Assembly: GCA_034670145.1 (NCBI GenBank)
Contig: JAXMOA010000021.1
Location: 1 to 64,000, forward strand
DNA from: HXMU1420-2 sp034670145
GTDB taxonomy: Bacteria > Pseudomonadota > Alphaproteobacteria > Rhodobacterales > Rhodobacteraceae
Direction of reading: 5' to 3'
DNA length: 64,000 nt
Shown: one piece after another, positions 16,663-26,157 of the stretch
How the letters are laid out: each line of letters starts with the position of its first letter
Position numbering within the stretch: position 1 is the stretch's first letter
Position numbers and translations under genes: made by a program
Notes under the pieces: generated by a model
What the model was told of the DNA's origin: nothing
Databases searched by the model: none
Seen by the model: only the letters and a program-made list of their open reading frames with translations

Positions 16663-19600
16663 TCATGCCGCCACCGTCTGTTTCGCCAGAATTTTGCCCC
16701 GCAGTTCAGCACGCTGGGCCTCCACCGCCTTCGCATGTCGTTCACGTACGTGACCGTACCCGCGAATATGTTCGGGCAAATCCAGCAATTTGGTCAAATC
16801 GGCCGCGTGATGCGCAGACCAGTTGTCCAGCGCAAAGTCGATGTCGGCCTTGTATTCTTCGAGTAGTTTGCGGGCCAAAACAGCCTCGGAATTATTGCGA
16901 AACGGATCCGCGACAGTGCCACGCAAAAAACGCATCCGGTTCAACAGGCCGAAAAAGCGCATCGCAGTCTTGCCCTTGACCGCGCCCTTGACCATCTTGC
17001 CCGTCTTTTCGTCCTTGCCACCATAAGGCCAGGCGCCGAAATAAAAGGTCAGATCCATTTCGCCATCAAAGGTTTCGCGCAGAGACGCCTGAAAGGATGG
17101 TTTGGAGTAAAGCCGCGCCACTTCCCATTCGTCTTTCACAGCCATCAACTTGTATAGCCCTCGCGCAACCGCCTTGACGGCCTCGCTGCTCAACCCGGCG
17201 TTCCGGGTCCGCTCAACGGTGTCGGTATAGATCCGGGCAAAACCAGCGTCCTTGTAAGACGTCAACTCAGCGGCGCGTTTGGAGACAAGCTCCTCCAGCG
17301 ATGGCGCCCTTACCGCGCTCAGATCAATGGGGGCATTCCCCCCGGCAAGGCGCCTTGCGGCCTCTGGATCTTCCATAGCCAGCCGACCCAGATCAAAGGC
17401 CTGCTTGTTCTTGTCGATCGCCACACCATTCAGCTCAATCGCGCGGTGAATTGCCGCCAACGACAATGGTATGCCACCTTGCTGCCAGGCCGCGCCCAGC
17501 AAAACCACATTGGCAAAAACCCTGTCACCCATGATCCGCTCTGCCAGGTCCTGCGCGTCCATCGCCCGCGCATCATCCCCCAGAATCCGGGTCAGCCGTT
17601 CCATCTGTTCTGCACCGGAAAGCTGCCAGTCGGGGTTTTGGGAAAACTCCGAAGTCGGCACAACTGTTGTATCTGTCACCGCAACCGACTTTCCCGGGAT
17701 CAGCTTGAGCAGCGCCTCATCCCCGGCCGCCACGACCAGATCGCAACCGATCAACGCGTCGGCCTCGTTGGTGGCAATCCGCGTGGCGCGCATCTGCTCG
17801 GGGCTTGCGGCGATCTTGATATGCGAATGCACGGCGCCATACTTCTGGGCCAACCCGGTGATATCAAGGTTCGAGGCGAAATACCCGTCCGCATGAGCGG
17901 CCACAGCCAAAGTCTGACCAATGGTCACCACCCCCGCGCCGCCGATGCCCGAGACAAGAATTGACCATGACCCGTCGATAGGCCGCAATGTCGGGTCAGG
18001 CAGATGCGACACATCAATCGACACAGCGTCGCGTTGCACCTTGCGTGGGCTTGCCCCCGTAACCGTTACAAATGAAGGGCAAAACCCTTCAACGCAGGAA
18101 AAATCCTTGTTGCAGGATGATTGGTTGATCTTGCGCTTGCGGCCAAATTCGGTCTCCAGCGGTTCAATCGCCATACAGCCCGAAACGGTAGAACAATCAC
18201 CGCATCCTTCGCAAACCTCCGGGTTGATAAATGCGCGTTTGTCCGGATCGACCCATTTTCCACGTTTGCGCAACCTGCGGCGTTCCGTGGCACATGGCTG
18301 ATCATAGATGATGACCGAAACGCCCGGCTGCTCGCGCATTTGGGTCTGCACCAGCTCCAATTCGGTTCGCGGATGCAGCGTAACACCAACCCCCAGCGCC
18401 TTGCCCTCGTAGGTCTCAGGTTCGTCCGCGACCAGCGCGATACGCTCGACCCCCTCTGCCCTGAGCTGTTCGATCATCTGCAACGGATTGATCTCGCCGT
18501 CATGAGGCTGACCACCCGTCATCGAAACAAAGCCGTTGTGCAACAGTTTGTAGGTCATCGGTGCGCCTGCGGCGACCGCCGCGCGGATCGCCATCATACC
18601 AGAGTGGAAATAGGTGCCGTCACCCATATTGGCAAAAACATGGGCCTCCTCCGTGAATGGGAACTGACCCAGCCACATCGCCCCTTCGCCACCCATGTGA
18701 CTGACAGAATTGGTCTTCAACGGGTCCCGCATCATTGCCATCGTGTGGCAGCCAATACCGGCAAGGGCACGGCTCCCATCCACCACCTGGGTCGAGCGTC
18801 CGTGCGGACAGCCCGCACAGAACGACGGAGCCCGGACCGCCCCTGATCCAAGCGCAGGCGGCGCCTCCGGTCTGTTAGGCGTCGCGATCCCGCAATCCGG
18901 ATCCGTTTCCCGTGCGACCCGCACCAGGACATCACTAATCAGGCCCGGATTGATTTCGCCAAAGTTCGGAAAGGCACAGCCCTCGGCGTCAGGCGCATAG
19001 GCCTGCCCATCGAATGTTTTGCCCACAATGCGAGGGGTAAAACCCGAACCGTACAAAATGCTGCGGATCTGATCTTCCAGCAGCGGCCGCTTTTCCTCGA
19101 CCACCAGGATTGTCTCCAATCCATCGGCAAATTCCGTGATCGCCTTGGCATCCAGAGGCCAGACCATCCCGACCTTCAACCGGCGCACCTCCAGGTTCGC
19201 AATCCTGCCATTGCGATATCCCAGTCCGTCCAGCGCCTGATTAAGGTCCTGCCAGGCCTTGCCCGCCGCAACGATACCAATCCGGGCCTCGGCAGAACCG
19301 TCAATCTGGTTCAGCCCATTTGCCCCCGCATACTCCAACACCTTTTTCAGCTTCACATCCCACAACAAGCGCTCTTGTTCAGGGATCGGTGTAAACGGCT
19401 TGATCGACGTGTCCGGCCCAGAGTTTTCCGGCAAAACGATCTCTGGGCTGTCTGGCGCGACATAAACCGAACCACCCCCTTCGACCACATCGGTCACCAG
19501 CTTCATTCCCACAAGGACAGAGCTATAGCGGCTCATCGCGATGCCATGCAGCCCCATGTCCAGCACATCCTGGGCATTGGCTGGCGCCAGCAATGGCATG

Positions 19601-20118
19601 CCCAGCGACGCAAAATTGAGATCCGAGTAGCAAGCCAAAGTAGAAGACTTGGCCCCGTGGTCATCCCCGACCAGCAACAACGTTCCACCCTTGGGATTGG
19701 TCCCAGCCAGGTTTGCATGGCGCAACGGGTCCATCGATCGGTCCATGCCCGGTGCCTTGCCATACCAGATCGAAAACACACCATCGACCTTGGCCCCCGG
19801 AAACAGCCCCACCTGCTGTGCGCCCCATGTGGCTGTCGCGGCAAGGTCTTCGTTCACGCCTGGCTGAAAATACACATTGTGCGCCTTCAACTCGGCCTCA
19901 GCCTGCCAAAGATTCATATCATAAGTGCCGACCGGCGACCCACGATACCCAGAAATGTAACCGCCTGTGTTCAAGCCCGCCGCCGCATCCCGCTTGCGTT
20001 GCTGAAGCGGCAAGCGCACCAGGGCCTGCATCCCAGTCATATAGACCCAGCCTTCTTCCTGATGAAGCCGGTCTTCCAAGGTCATTTCAAGGCGCTTGGT
20101 CGGCAGGTGTTCAGTCAT
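16663..20118 (-). CDS. Fused indolepyruvate ferredoxin oxidoreductase (2-oxoacid:ferredoxin oxidoreductase family)
   Basis: This single 1151-residue chain combines the alpha and beta functions of IorAB-type enzymes, which oxidatively decarboxylate 2-oxo acids (typically arylpyruvates) to acyl-CoA. Recognisable parts are the N-terminal pyrimidine-domain segment GYISGYRGSPVGTYD, a thiamine diphosphate segment GDGTYFHSGMMAIRAA (about residue 500), Cys-rich cluster motifs CEGCGDCSTVSGC and CNKDFSCVEGFC (about 640-690), and a gamma-like domain with SGIGGAGVVTIGQ (about 725). The ATG at 20118 has AAGGAG seven bases before it; an adjacent TTG at 20121 is less likely. It is divergent from a LysR gene and followed by ilvD. 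Confidence 0.92.
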   Translation of the reverse strand: MTEHLPTKRLEMTLEDRLHQEEGWVYMTGMQALVRLPLQQRKRDAAAGLNTGGYISGYRGSPVGTYDMNLWQAEAELKAHNVYFQPGVNEDLAATATWGAQQVGLFPGAKVDGVFSIWYGKAPGMDRSMDPLRHANLAGTNPKGGTLLLVGDDHGAKSSTLACYSDLNFASLGMPLLAPANAQDVLDMGLHGIAMSRYSSVLVGMKLVTDVVEGGGSVYVAPDSPEIVLPENSGPDTSIKPFTPIPEQERLLWDVKLKKVLEYAGANGLNQIDGSAEARIGIVAAGKAWQDLNQALDGLGYRNGRIANLEVRRLKVGMVWPLDAKAITEFADGLETILVVEEKRPLLEDQIRSILYGSGFTPRIVGKTFDGQAYAPDAEGCAFPNFGEINPGLISDVLVRVARETDPDCGIATPNRPEAPPALGSGAVRAPSFCAGCPHGRSTQVVDGSRALAGIGCHTMAMMRDPLKTNSVSHMGGEGAMWLGQFPFTEEAHVFANMGDGTYFHSGMMAIRAAVAAGAPMTYKLLHNGFVSMTGGQPHDGEINPLQMIEQLRAEGVERIALVADEPETYEGKALGVGVTLHPRTELELVQTQMREQPGVSVIIYDQPCATERRRLRKRGKWVDPDKRAFINPEVCEGCGDCSTVSGCMAIEPLETEFGRKRKINQSSCNKDFSCVEGFCPSFVTVTGASPRKVQRDAVSIDVSHLPDPTLRPIDGSWSILVSGIGGAGVVTIGQTLAVAAHADGYFASNLDITGLAQKYGAVHSHIKIAASPEQMRATRIATNEADALIGCDLVVAAGDEALLKLIPGKSVAVTDTTVVPTSEFSQNPDWQLSGAEQMERLTRILGDDARAMDAQDLAERIMGDRVFANVVLLGAAWQQGGIPLSLAAIHRAIELNGVAIDKNKQAFDLGRLAMEDPEAARRLAGGNAPIDLSAVRAPSLEELVSKRAAELTSYKDAGFARIYTDTVERTRNAGLSSEAVKAVARGLYKLMAVKDEWEVARLYSKPSFQASLRETFDGEMDLTFYFGAWPYGGKDEKTGKMVKGAVKGKTAMRFFGLLNRMRFLRGTVADPFRNNSEAVLARKLLEEYKADIDFALDNWSAHHAADLTKLLDLPEHIRGYGHVRERHAKAVEAQRAELRGKILAKQTVAA

Positions 20119-20485
20119 CAAAATTCTCCTTGGTCCGGCCAGAGCGGGCCAGCAGCACTACAGGGACATCGGGGGGCGAAACGCGGATCAACAGCATGGT
20201 CCACAACGCACAGATTGGACCACCTTCGCCTTTGGGGTGCGCTCGGCATAGCACCCAGCGCGCCAGCAACGGCCTGTGTGTTGAAGATTGTCATTCTGTC
20301 TCTTCCCTGCCCCAACGGGCACCCTCGGAACCAGCATGAAACAATTCATTCATTCGCAAAAGTATATTTTTTGATATATTTCATTTTCAAATGAATTACT
20401 TATTGAAATCAATTCATTTTTCCGGAAACCTCCCATCAACCAACGATGATGACGTGGCGTCAAACCCGAAACGGCAGATCCAGAC
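20119..20485. promoter_or_regulatory. Divergent promoter region between the oxidoreductase and LysR genes, with a 9-bp inverted repeat
   Basis: No gene is supported here. The right part is strongly AT-rich (about 20340-20420). A perfect inverted repeat AAATGAATT/AATTCATTT lies at 20389-20397 and 20411-20419 with a 13-base spacer, which fits a LysR-type operator. It sits 67 bases before the LysR start and about 270 bases from the oxidoreductase start. Confidence 0.6.
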
Positions 20486-21418
20486 ATGTTGAACCTGACT
20501 CAACTGCATCACTTCAAACTGGTCGCCCAAGAGGGCAGTTTTGCCCGCGCTGCCGATATCGCGAATATCACGCAGCCCGCGCTCAGCAACTCCATCCGCA
20601 GCCTTGAAAAACGGCTTGGTTTCCAGTTGTTCGAAAGATCGCAGCGCCCCATCAAGCTGACCAATGACGCCAAGAACATCCTGCCACATGTGGATGCTGT
20701 ATTGTTCGAGGTCCGAAATCTGGACCAGGCTCTGAGCAACCTTGCATCAGGTCAGGGCGGACATATCCGGGTCGGAACAACGGCTGTCTATTCGACCTCA
20801 ATGGGCGGCTCGATTATTGCAGAATGGCACAATGCCCACCCAAACGTGAATCTCGATCTCGTCGTTCAGGAAACGGTCGACCTGATCGAAGGTCTGCGTG
20901 ATGAAAGCTTTGACCTCATTGTCGGGGACTCACGCGACCTGCAAACAGATAGCGACGATCTGGAGCTGATCGAACTGCCCGCGCAATCAGGGGGTGCCTT
21001 CTGTCGCGCAGACCATCCCATCCTCCAGATCCGCCATCCACAGCCCGCTGATCTGGCAAGATATCATTTTGCAGGCACCCATTTTCCAGCAGAAGTCACC
21101 AAAGCCTTTGCGCGGTTCATCGGTCGCGACACCCTGGGTTCAGAGCCGATCATGTCCATAAACAGCCACAACATCGCCGCCTTGCGCGAAGCGGTTGCCG
21201 AAAATGACCTAATCCTGTTGACCACCCCCGGATCCGTGCGCAGCGCATTGGAGCTCGGGACGCTCAAACAGATCCCGATCGAGTTGCAGATAGAGGGCGT
21301 CTGGTCCATCGTTACCCGGCGCGGCAGAGTACAACATCGTGCAGTCCAACACCTGATCGCAAAGATCATTGAAATCAGCCAACGCGACAGCGATCACCAT
21401 CAAACGCCTCAGGCTTAA
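20486..21418 (+). CDS. LysR-family transcriptional regulator
   Basis: A typical LysR protein of 310 residues. The N-terminal winged HTH (LTQLHHFKLVAQEGSFARAADIANITQPALSNSIRSLE region, residues 3-40) is followed by a periplasmic-binding-type effector domain from about residue 90 (GGHIRVGTTAVYS). It is divergent from the fused indolepyruvate oxidoreductase/ilvD pair and therefore its most likely regulator, with the inverted repeat at 20389-20419 as candidate site. The effector is unknown; a 2-oxo acid or aromatic amino acid derivative would fit. Confidence 0.9.
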   Translation: MLNLTQLHHFKLVAQEGSFARAADIANITQPALSNSIRSLEKRLGFQLFERSQRPIKLTNDAKNILPHVDAVLFEVRNLDQALSNLASGQGGHIRVGTTAVYSTSMGGSIIAEWHNAHPNVNLDLVVQETVDLIEGLRDESFDLIVGDSRDLQTDSDDLELIELPAQSGGAFCRADHPILQIRHPQPADLARYHFAGTHFPAEVTKAFARFIGRDTLGSEPIMSINSHNIAALREAVAENDLILLTTPGSVRSALELGTLKQIPIELQIEGVWSIVTRRGRVQHRAVQHLIAKIIEISQRDSDHHQTPQA

Positions 21419-21443
21419 CAAACATTGAAAGATACTGTTCCCG

Positions 21444-22367
21444 CTAAGGAGCCGGGTGTTTTTGCCGCTCTATGGTCAGCCGGCGCACCGCACCGTCCCG
21501 CAAAAAGGCAACCTCATCCAGCACAGCCTGCGGATTGAGAAACACATTGGGTTCGCCCGTTTTGCGCGCCGCGTGCAGCTGACGGTTCTCTTCCAGGTTG
21601 GCTGAAAATCCATGCATCGTCAGGTGAACCATCACAGGGTCATCCGGATCTTTGACCAATCCCGCGATGCGGTCCACACTGTCGATAAAGGCCTCGACCT
21701 GATCCGGGCCTTCAATCGCGTTCAGGCCCAAACCCCCAACCGTGATCGCCCGATGACGCCCCCCAAGGTCGAAGACATCATAAAGATAAGACGCCGTGCC
21801 CCAAGTGTGACCCGGCGTTTCGATGGCCGTAAAGCGGGCATCGCCGCAAATGATTGAATCCCGGTCCGCCAGCACAATTTCGGTTTCAACCATTTCATAC
21901 GCATTGGGCGTACCGCGCCACTTTTCGACATCCGCTCCGGTTTCGTCCCAACCCTTCTGCGTCATCGCAAATTTGGCATTTGGCAATAATGGCTTTAGCC
22001 GCGCGGCGCCGCCGACATGATCAAAATGCCCGTGGGTCATCAAGACGTAGTGAATATCGGCCAGTTCTATTCCCGTAGCGCGGATATTCTCGATCAACTG
22101 ATCCACATGCGGACCGTAAAGCGTGTCGATCAACACCGCCCCTTCCGAGGTTTCAACCAACCAGGCCGAAACCCAACACACGCCAACGAAATGCACATTG
22201 TCAAATGGCTTCCACGGCGCAATGAACTGTGCGTCCGGATCGTCCAGCCACTTTGCCAAATCCCGGGGCATCATACCCGACTTGCCGAATTCAACAAATT
22301 TCTGAAGGATTTCCGCCGAACAGCAGCCCGCAATAGGGTGTTGGTCGGTATGAGAGGATTCTGACAT
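21444..22367 (-). CDS. Metallo-beta-lactamase-fold hydrolase
   Basis: The 307-residue protein has no signal peptide. It carries the metal motif THGHFDHVGG (about residue 110), a later metal His in IETPGHTWGTASYL (about 190) and a C-terminal His in VHLTMHGFSAN. The spacing resembles glyoxalase II/B3 lactamase-like enzymes, which hydrolyse thioesters, lactones or related bonds; resistance is not implied. It lies 158 bases downstream of the SDR gene on the same strand, and its 3' end converges with the LysR gene. The substrate is unknown. Confidence 0.85.
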   Translation of the reverse strand: MSESSHTDQHPIAGCCSAEILQKFVEFGKSGMMPRDLAKWLDDPDAQFIAPWKPFDNVHFVGVCWVSAWLVETSEGAVLIDTLYGPHVDQLIENIRATGIELADIHYVLMTHGHFDHVGGAARLKPLLPNAKFAMTQKGWDETGADVEKWRGTPNAYEMVETEIVLADRDSIICGDARFTAIETPGHTWGTASYLYDVFDLGGRHRAITVGGLGLNAIEGPDQVEAFIDSVDRIAGLVKDPDDPVMVHLTMHGFSANLEENRQLHAARKTGEPNVFLNPQAVLDEVAFLRDGAVRRLTIERQKHPAP

Positions 22368-22525
22368 GACGGCGCGTCTTCTTTTGTTGAGGTTTCGATC
22401 CGGTACTTCAATGGCCTATGAGGGGCCTCCAGGGCGAACTCCGCTTCCTTCATCCTGCCTCTGCGATGCCGCTGTTTCAAGCCGACGAGGCCTCCTCCCA
22501 CACATCAGAGGCGCAGCACCCAACG

Positions 22526-23278
22526 CTACTGTCGCAAAGCAGGCAGCCCGACACCCGTCGCTTCAAAACCACCATCCGCCGCAATAATCTGACCAGTGAT
22601 GTAACTGGCCTTGTCCGAACACAGAAAGGCAATGGTTTCTCCCAGCTCGGCCTCGGTTCCATACCGGTTCAGAGGAATCGCATCATGATAGGCATCAATG
22701 ATGTCCTGAGAATGCACTGCCATTGCCAGCTTGGTGCGCACCGGCCCGGGGCAAACACAATTCACCCGAATACCGGCCTCCCCCAACTCCGCAGCTTGTT
22801 GTTTGGTCAAATGGATCAAGGCGGCCTTTGACGTGCCATAGGCGACGCGCAAGGTCGAGGCGCGCAGGCCAGAAATTGACGCGATATTCACAATGCAGCC
22901 CCTAGTCTGTTTCAACGCCGGCGTGACCGCCTGCGAAACCAGAAACGTACCATCCAGATTGGAGGCCATGGTTTCGCGCCATTCTTCGAAACTGGTCGTC
23001 TCAATTGGGCCGAACGCAGCAACCCCAGCGTTGTTGACCACCGCATCGATCTGCCCAAAAGCCGCCAAAACAGCCTTTGTCATCTCGTCAACCTGATGAG
23101 GGTTCGAGATGTCGCATTCAAATGCCTGCGCGTTTTCAAGGTCTTCGGCTGCCGTGTGCAACGCCTCCACATCACGGTCAACCATGGCAACCTGCCAACC
23201 TGCATCAATCAAGATTTTTGTCGTGGCAAGTCCGATGCCGCGCGCGGCACCCGTCACAATAGCAATTTTATCATTCAT
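22526..23278 (-). CDS. Short-chain dehydrogenase/reductase (SDR)
   Basis: A classical SDR of about 250 residues. The cofactor motif TGAARGIG lies near residue 9, NNAG near 80, the catalytic Ser in ASISG near 135 and YGTSK near 150. I place the start at ATG 23278 (MNDKIAIVTG) from family alignment, because the in-frame extension to 23347 would add 23 residues unlike the family; no good ribosome-binding site decides it. An Asp/Arg discriminator after beta-2 (VDRDVEA) suggests NAD(H) preference. Context with the MBL-fold hydrolase and peptide transporter suggests a small catabolic operon, substrate unknown. Confidence 0.88.
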   Translation of the reverse strand: MNDKIAIVTGAARGIGLATTKILIDAGWQVAMVDRDVEALHTAAEDLENAQAFECDISNPHQVDEMTKAVLAAFGQIDAVVNNAGVAAFGPIETTSFEEWRETMASNLDGTFLVSQAVTPALKQTRGCIVNIASISGLRASTLRVAYGTSKAALIHLTKQQAAELGEAGIRVNCVCPGPVRTKLAMAVHSQDIIDAYHDAIPLNRYGTEAELGETIAFLCSDKASYITGQIIAADGGFEATGVGLPALRQ

Positions 23279-23507
23279 AGGCCGGACGCTACCGGCTTCT
23301 CTGATCCGCTTCAACTCCGATCCTTGGCCCAGAACAGACATGCGCAAAATGAATCAGGCGCAGCCATTGCCATGCGTATCGGCCAGCTCATCTTCATGTT
23401 CGCCTGTTTCAGTTTTCCATGCAGACAGCGCGCGGCGGGGGCTGACATAAACGGCAACCCCCAGGTTTGATGAAAATCGTTTTGGAACCAGACGTCCGCC
23501 GCAGGCC

Positions 23508-25214
23508 CTAAGTTTCTCCCAAAAGATCCATGCGGGGCATCAGATCCAGCAGGTGGCGCGAATAGTCATGCTTGGGCGCACTGAACAATCTTTCGGTCTC
23601 GGATACCTCACAGATGCTGCCATGGCGCATCACAGCGATCCGATCACACATCTGCCGCACAACCGGCAGGTCATGGCTGATGAACAGCATCGTCAGACCC
23701 AGCTCCTGTTGCAGATCCTTCAACAGGTTGAGGATCGTCGCCTGCACCGAAACATCCAGCGCCGAGGTCGGTTCATCACAAATCAGAATGCGCGGCCGCG
23801 ATGCCAGCGCGCGGGCAATCGAGATGCGTTGGCGTTGGCCGCCAGAAAACTCATGCGGATAACGCAGCGCCGCTTTGGCCCCCAAACCCACATGATCCAA
23901 CAGTTCCCCAACAATCTGGCGGGTCTCGGCCTCCGTCTTGGTCAGCCGATAAAACCGTATCGGTTCAGCCACAATATCCAGCACCCGCATCCGCGCGTTC
24001 AGCGATGAATAAGGATCCTGAAAAATCATCTGCACCGCGCGCCGTGCCGCCCGCGCCGCCGCACTCTTGGGACGAGAGCTGACATCCTCGCCATTGACCC
24101 GCACAGTTCCGGAATCCTGCCGATACAACCCCGTGATCAAACGCGCCACAGTCGATTTCCCCGAGCCGGACTCTCCAACCAGCCCGAAAGTTTCCCCCTC
24201 GGACACCACAAACGAAACATTGTCGACGGCCTTCAGCATCTTGCGATTCTGCTTCAAAACCGCCTTTTGTAGCACAAATGAAAGGTTCAGATTTTCGACT
24301 TCAACAGCCGGTCCTGTCTTGCGTTCACGCAGCGACTGTCCCAACCAATGCGTCTGAATATCGATCCTTTTAAACGGCGTTGTCCCACCTTCAATGTAGT
24401 CCACCGAAGAAAACCGATCCAACTTGCGATCCGCACGGGGAACCGCCGCAATCAGTGACTTGGTGTATTCATGTTCTGGTGCGCCCAGGATCTGCGCAAC
24501 ATCGCCGGTTTCCACCACCTCGCCACGATACATCACAGCAACACGATCCGCGATATTTGCAATCACACCAATATCATGGGTGACGATGATCACACCCAGA
24601 TCGCGCTCACGGCAGAGCCGTTTGATCAGATCGAGTATCTGCGCCTGAATAGACACATCCAGCGCAGTGGTAGGCTCATCCGCGATGATCAGGTCAGGGT
24701 CTCCAGCCAACGCCAGTGCAATCACCACCCGTTGGCGCATCCCCCCCGAAAACTGGTGCGGATAAGCCGAAAGCCGCGCCTTTGCTTCGGTGATGCCCAC
24801 CTGCTCCAGCAGTTCAATGGCCCGTTTCTCGGCCTCGGATCCGCTCAGATCATTGGTCTTTTCAATCGTCTCTATCAACTGTCCGCCAATGGTCATCAAC
24901 GGATTCAGCGACGTCTGGGGATCCTGAAAGATCATCCCGATCCGGTCGCCGCGCACGCGACGCATTTCGGCTTCGCTGCGCCCACGCAGTTCTTCGCCTT
25001 CAAACAGGATTGACCCGGCACTCACCCGCCCCGGAGCGACCAAAAGATCTATAATCGCGTTCCCGATGGTTGACTTGCCCGCACCGGACTCCCCCACCAA
25101 ACCCAGAACCTCACCCGGGCTCACCGTTAGATTGACACCACGGGCCGCACGTACAGTACCGCGGCGGGTCGGAAACTCGACATCAAGGTCGGTTATCTTG
25201 AGAAGCTCAGTCAT
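23508..25214 (-). CDS. Peptide/nickel-type ABC transporter ATPase, DppD-DppF fusion
   Basis: One 568-residue chain contains two complete ABC domains. The first has Walker A GESGAGKST (about residue 39), signature FSGGMRQRVVIAL and Walker B LIIADEPTTALD. The second has GESGSGKST (about 350), FSGGQRQRISIARA and ILICDEPTSALD. Both halves match oligopeptide-type importers, where DppD and DppF are usually separate proteins. The linker spans about residues 265-320. The ATG overlaps the stop of the DppC-like permease by four bases, so translation is coupled. It energises the uptake system with the permeases and binding protein upstream. Confidence 0.92.
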   Translation of the reverse strand: MTELLKITDLDVEFPTRRGTVRAARGVNLTVSPGEVLGLVGESGAGKSTIGNAIIDLLVAPGRVSAGSILFEGEELRGRSEAEMRRVRGDRIGMIFQDPQTSLNPLMTIGGQLIETIEKTNDLSGSEAEKRAIELLEQVGITEAKARLSAYPHQFSGGMRQRVVIALALAGDPDLIIADEPTTALDVSIQAQILDLIKRLCRERDLGVIIVTHDIGVIANIADRVAVMYRGEVVETGDVAQILGAPEHEYTKSLIAAVPRADRKLDRFSSVDYIEGGTTPFKRIDIQTHWLGQSLRERKTGPAVEVENLNLSFVLQKAVLKQNRKMLKAVDNVSFVVSEGETFGLVGESGSGKSTVARLITGLYRQDSGTVRVNGEDVSSRPKSAAARAARRAVQMIFQDPYSSLNARMRVLDIVAEPIRFYRLTKTEAETRQIVGELLDHVGLGAKAALRYPHEFSGGQRQRISIARALASRPRILICDEPTSALDVSVQATILNLLKDLQQELGLTMLFISHDLPVVRQMCDRIAVMRHGSICEVSETERLFSAPKHDYSRHLLDLMPRMDLLGET

Positions 25215-26152
25215 CGCAGCTTTGGATTTAGGGCGTCACGCATCCAGTCCCCCAGAAGATTGACGGCAAAGACAAGAACCACCAGTGCGATGGCCGGGAA
25301 AAAGGTGATCCACCAGAGTCCCGAAAACAGATACTCATTCCCCACCCGGATGAGCGTGCCTAGCGATGGGGTCGTCGGAGGTATGCCCTGCCCCAGAAAC
25401 GACAGCGTCGCCTCGGCGATGATCGCCAACGCAAGCCCGATCGTTGCGATCACCAGAACCGGGCGCAGCGTGTTGGGCAGAACATGGCGCACCATGATGA
25501 GCCAGGCAGGCAAGCCGATGATCCGTGCGGCCTGCACATATTCCTTGTTCGCCTCAACCATGGTCGCCCCTCTGGCAACGCGTGCAAACTGTGGCCAATC
25601 CGTCAGACCGATGGCGATAATGACAACATAGACGGCAAATTCCTGGCGCAACTCCAGCGGCAAGAAAGCGCGCCCAATTCCATTGATCAAGATGGCCAGC
25701 AAAATCCCCGGGATCGTCAGTTGAACATCCGCAATACGCATGATCACCGCATCTGTAACGCCGCCGACGTAACCCGAAATCACCCCCAGCGTCACACCCA
25801 ACACCATACCCAGACAAACCGCCGCCAAGCCGACCAGGATCGACAGACGCCCGCCATACAGAATTGTGGACAGCATATCGCGGCCCTGATTGTCAGTCCC
25901 CAGCAGATACTGCGGCTGGCCGCCCTCAACCCAGGCTGGCGGCAACTTGCCATCCCATAGCGAAATCTGGCTGGGATCAAACGGATCGAACGGCGCAATC
26001 AGTGGCGCGAAAACACAGGCAAGAATCGAGATCACAGTAATCGCCGCAGCGATCATGGCCCCGGGTGAATGCAGGAACGACCATACAATATCGTTGTCCT
26101 TGAACCGCTCCCAGCGGGTCAAAGGACGGTCCTGAACGTGGTCTTGAGTCAT
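25211..26152 (-). CDS. Peptide ABC transporter permease (DppC-like)
   Basis: The 313-residue membrane protein has about six hydrophobic segments. Its N-terminal cytoplasmic stretch is followed by the first helix (GAMIAAAITVISILACVF) and by the DppC hallmark LLGTDNQGRDMLS. The EAA-type coupling loop (VQAARIIGLPAWLIMVRHVLPN region) lies near residue 215. It forms the channel with the DppB-like partner, whose gene ends five bases upstream, and overlaps the ATPase gene by four bases. The substrate class (di-/oligopeptide or related) comes from family membership only. Confidence 0.92.
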   Translation of the reverse strand: MTQDHVQDRPLTRWERFKDNDIVWSFLHSPGAMIAAAITVISILACVFAPLIAPFDPFDPSQISLWDGKLPPAWVEGGQPQYLLGTDNQGRDMLSTILYGGRLSILVGLAAVCLGMVLGVTLGVISGYVGGVTDAVIMRIADVQLTIPGILLAILINGIGRAFLPLELRQEFAVYVVIIAIGLTDWPQFARVARGATMVEANKEYVQAARIIGLPAWLIMVRHVLPNTLRPVLVIATIGLALAIIAEATLSFLGQGIPPTTPSLGTLIRVGNEYLFSGLWWITFFPAIALVVLVFAVNLLGDWMRDALNPKLR

Positions 26153-26157
26153 CCAGA

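Noticed and set aside
20118..20315. Small minus-strand frame upstream of the indolepyruvate oxidoreductase
   Set aside because: No ribosome-binding site or family features; it most likely represents the leader region.
21444..22367. Calling the MBL-fold hydrolase an antibiotic-resistance beta-lactamase
   Set aside because: No signal peptide, and context is catabolic; the HxHxDH motif alone is shared by many hydrolases.
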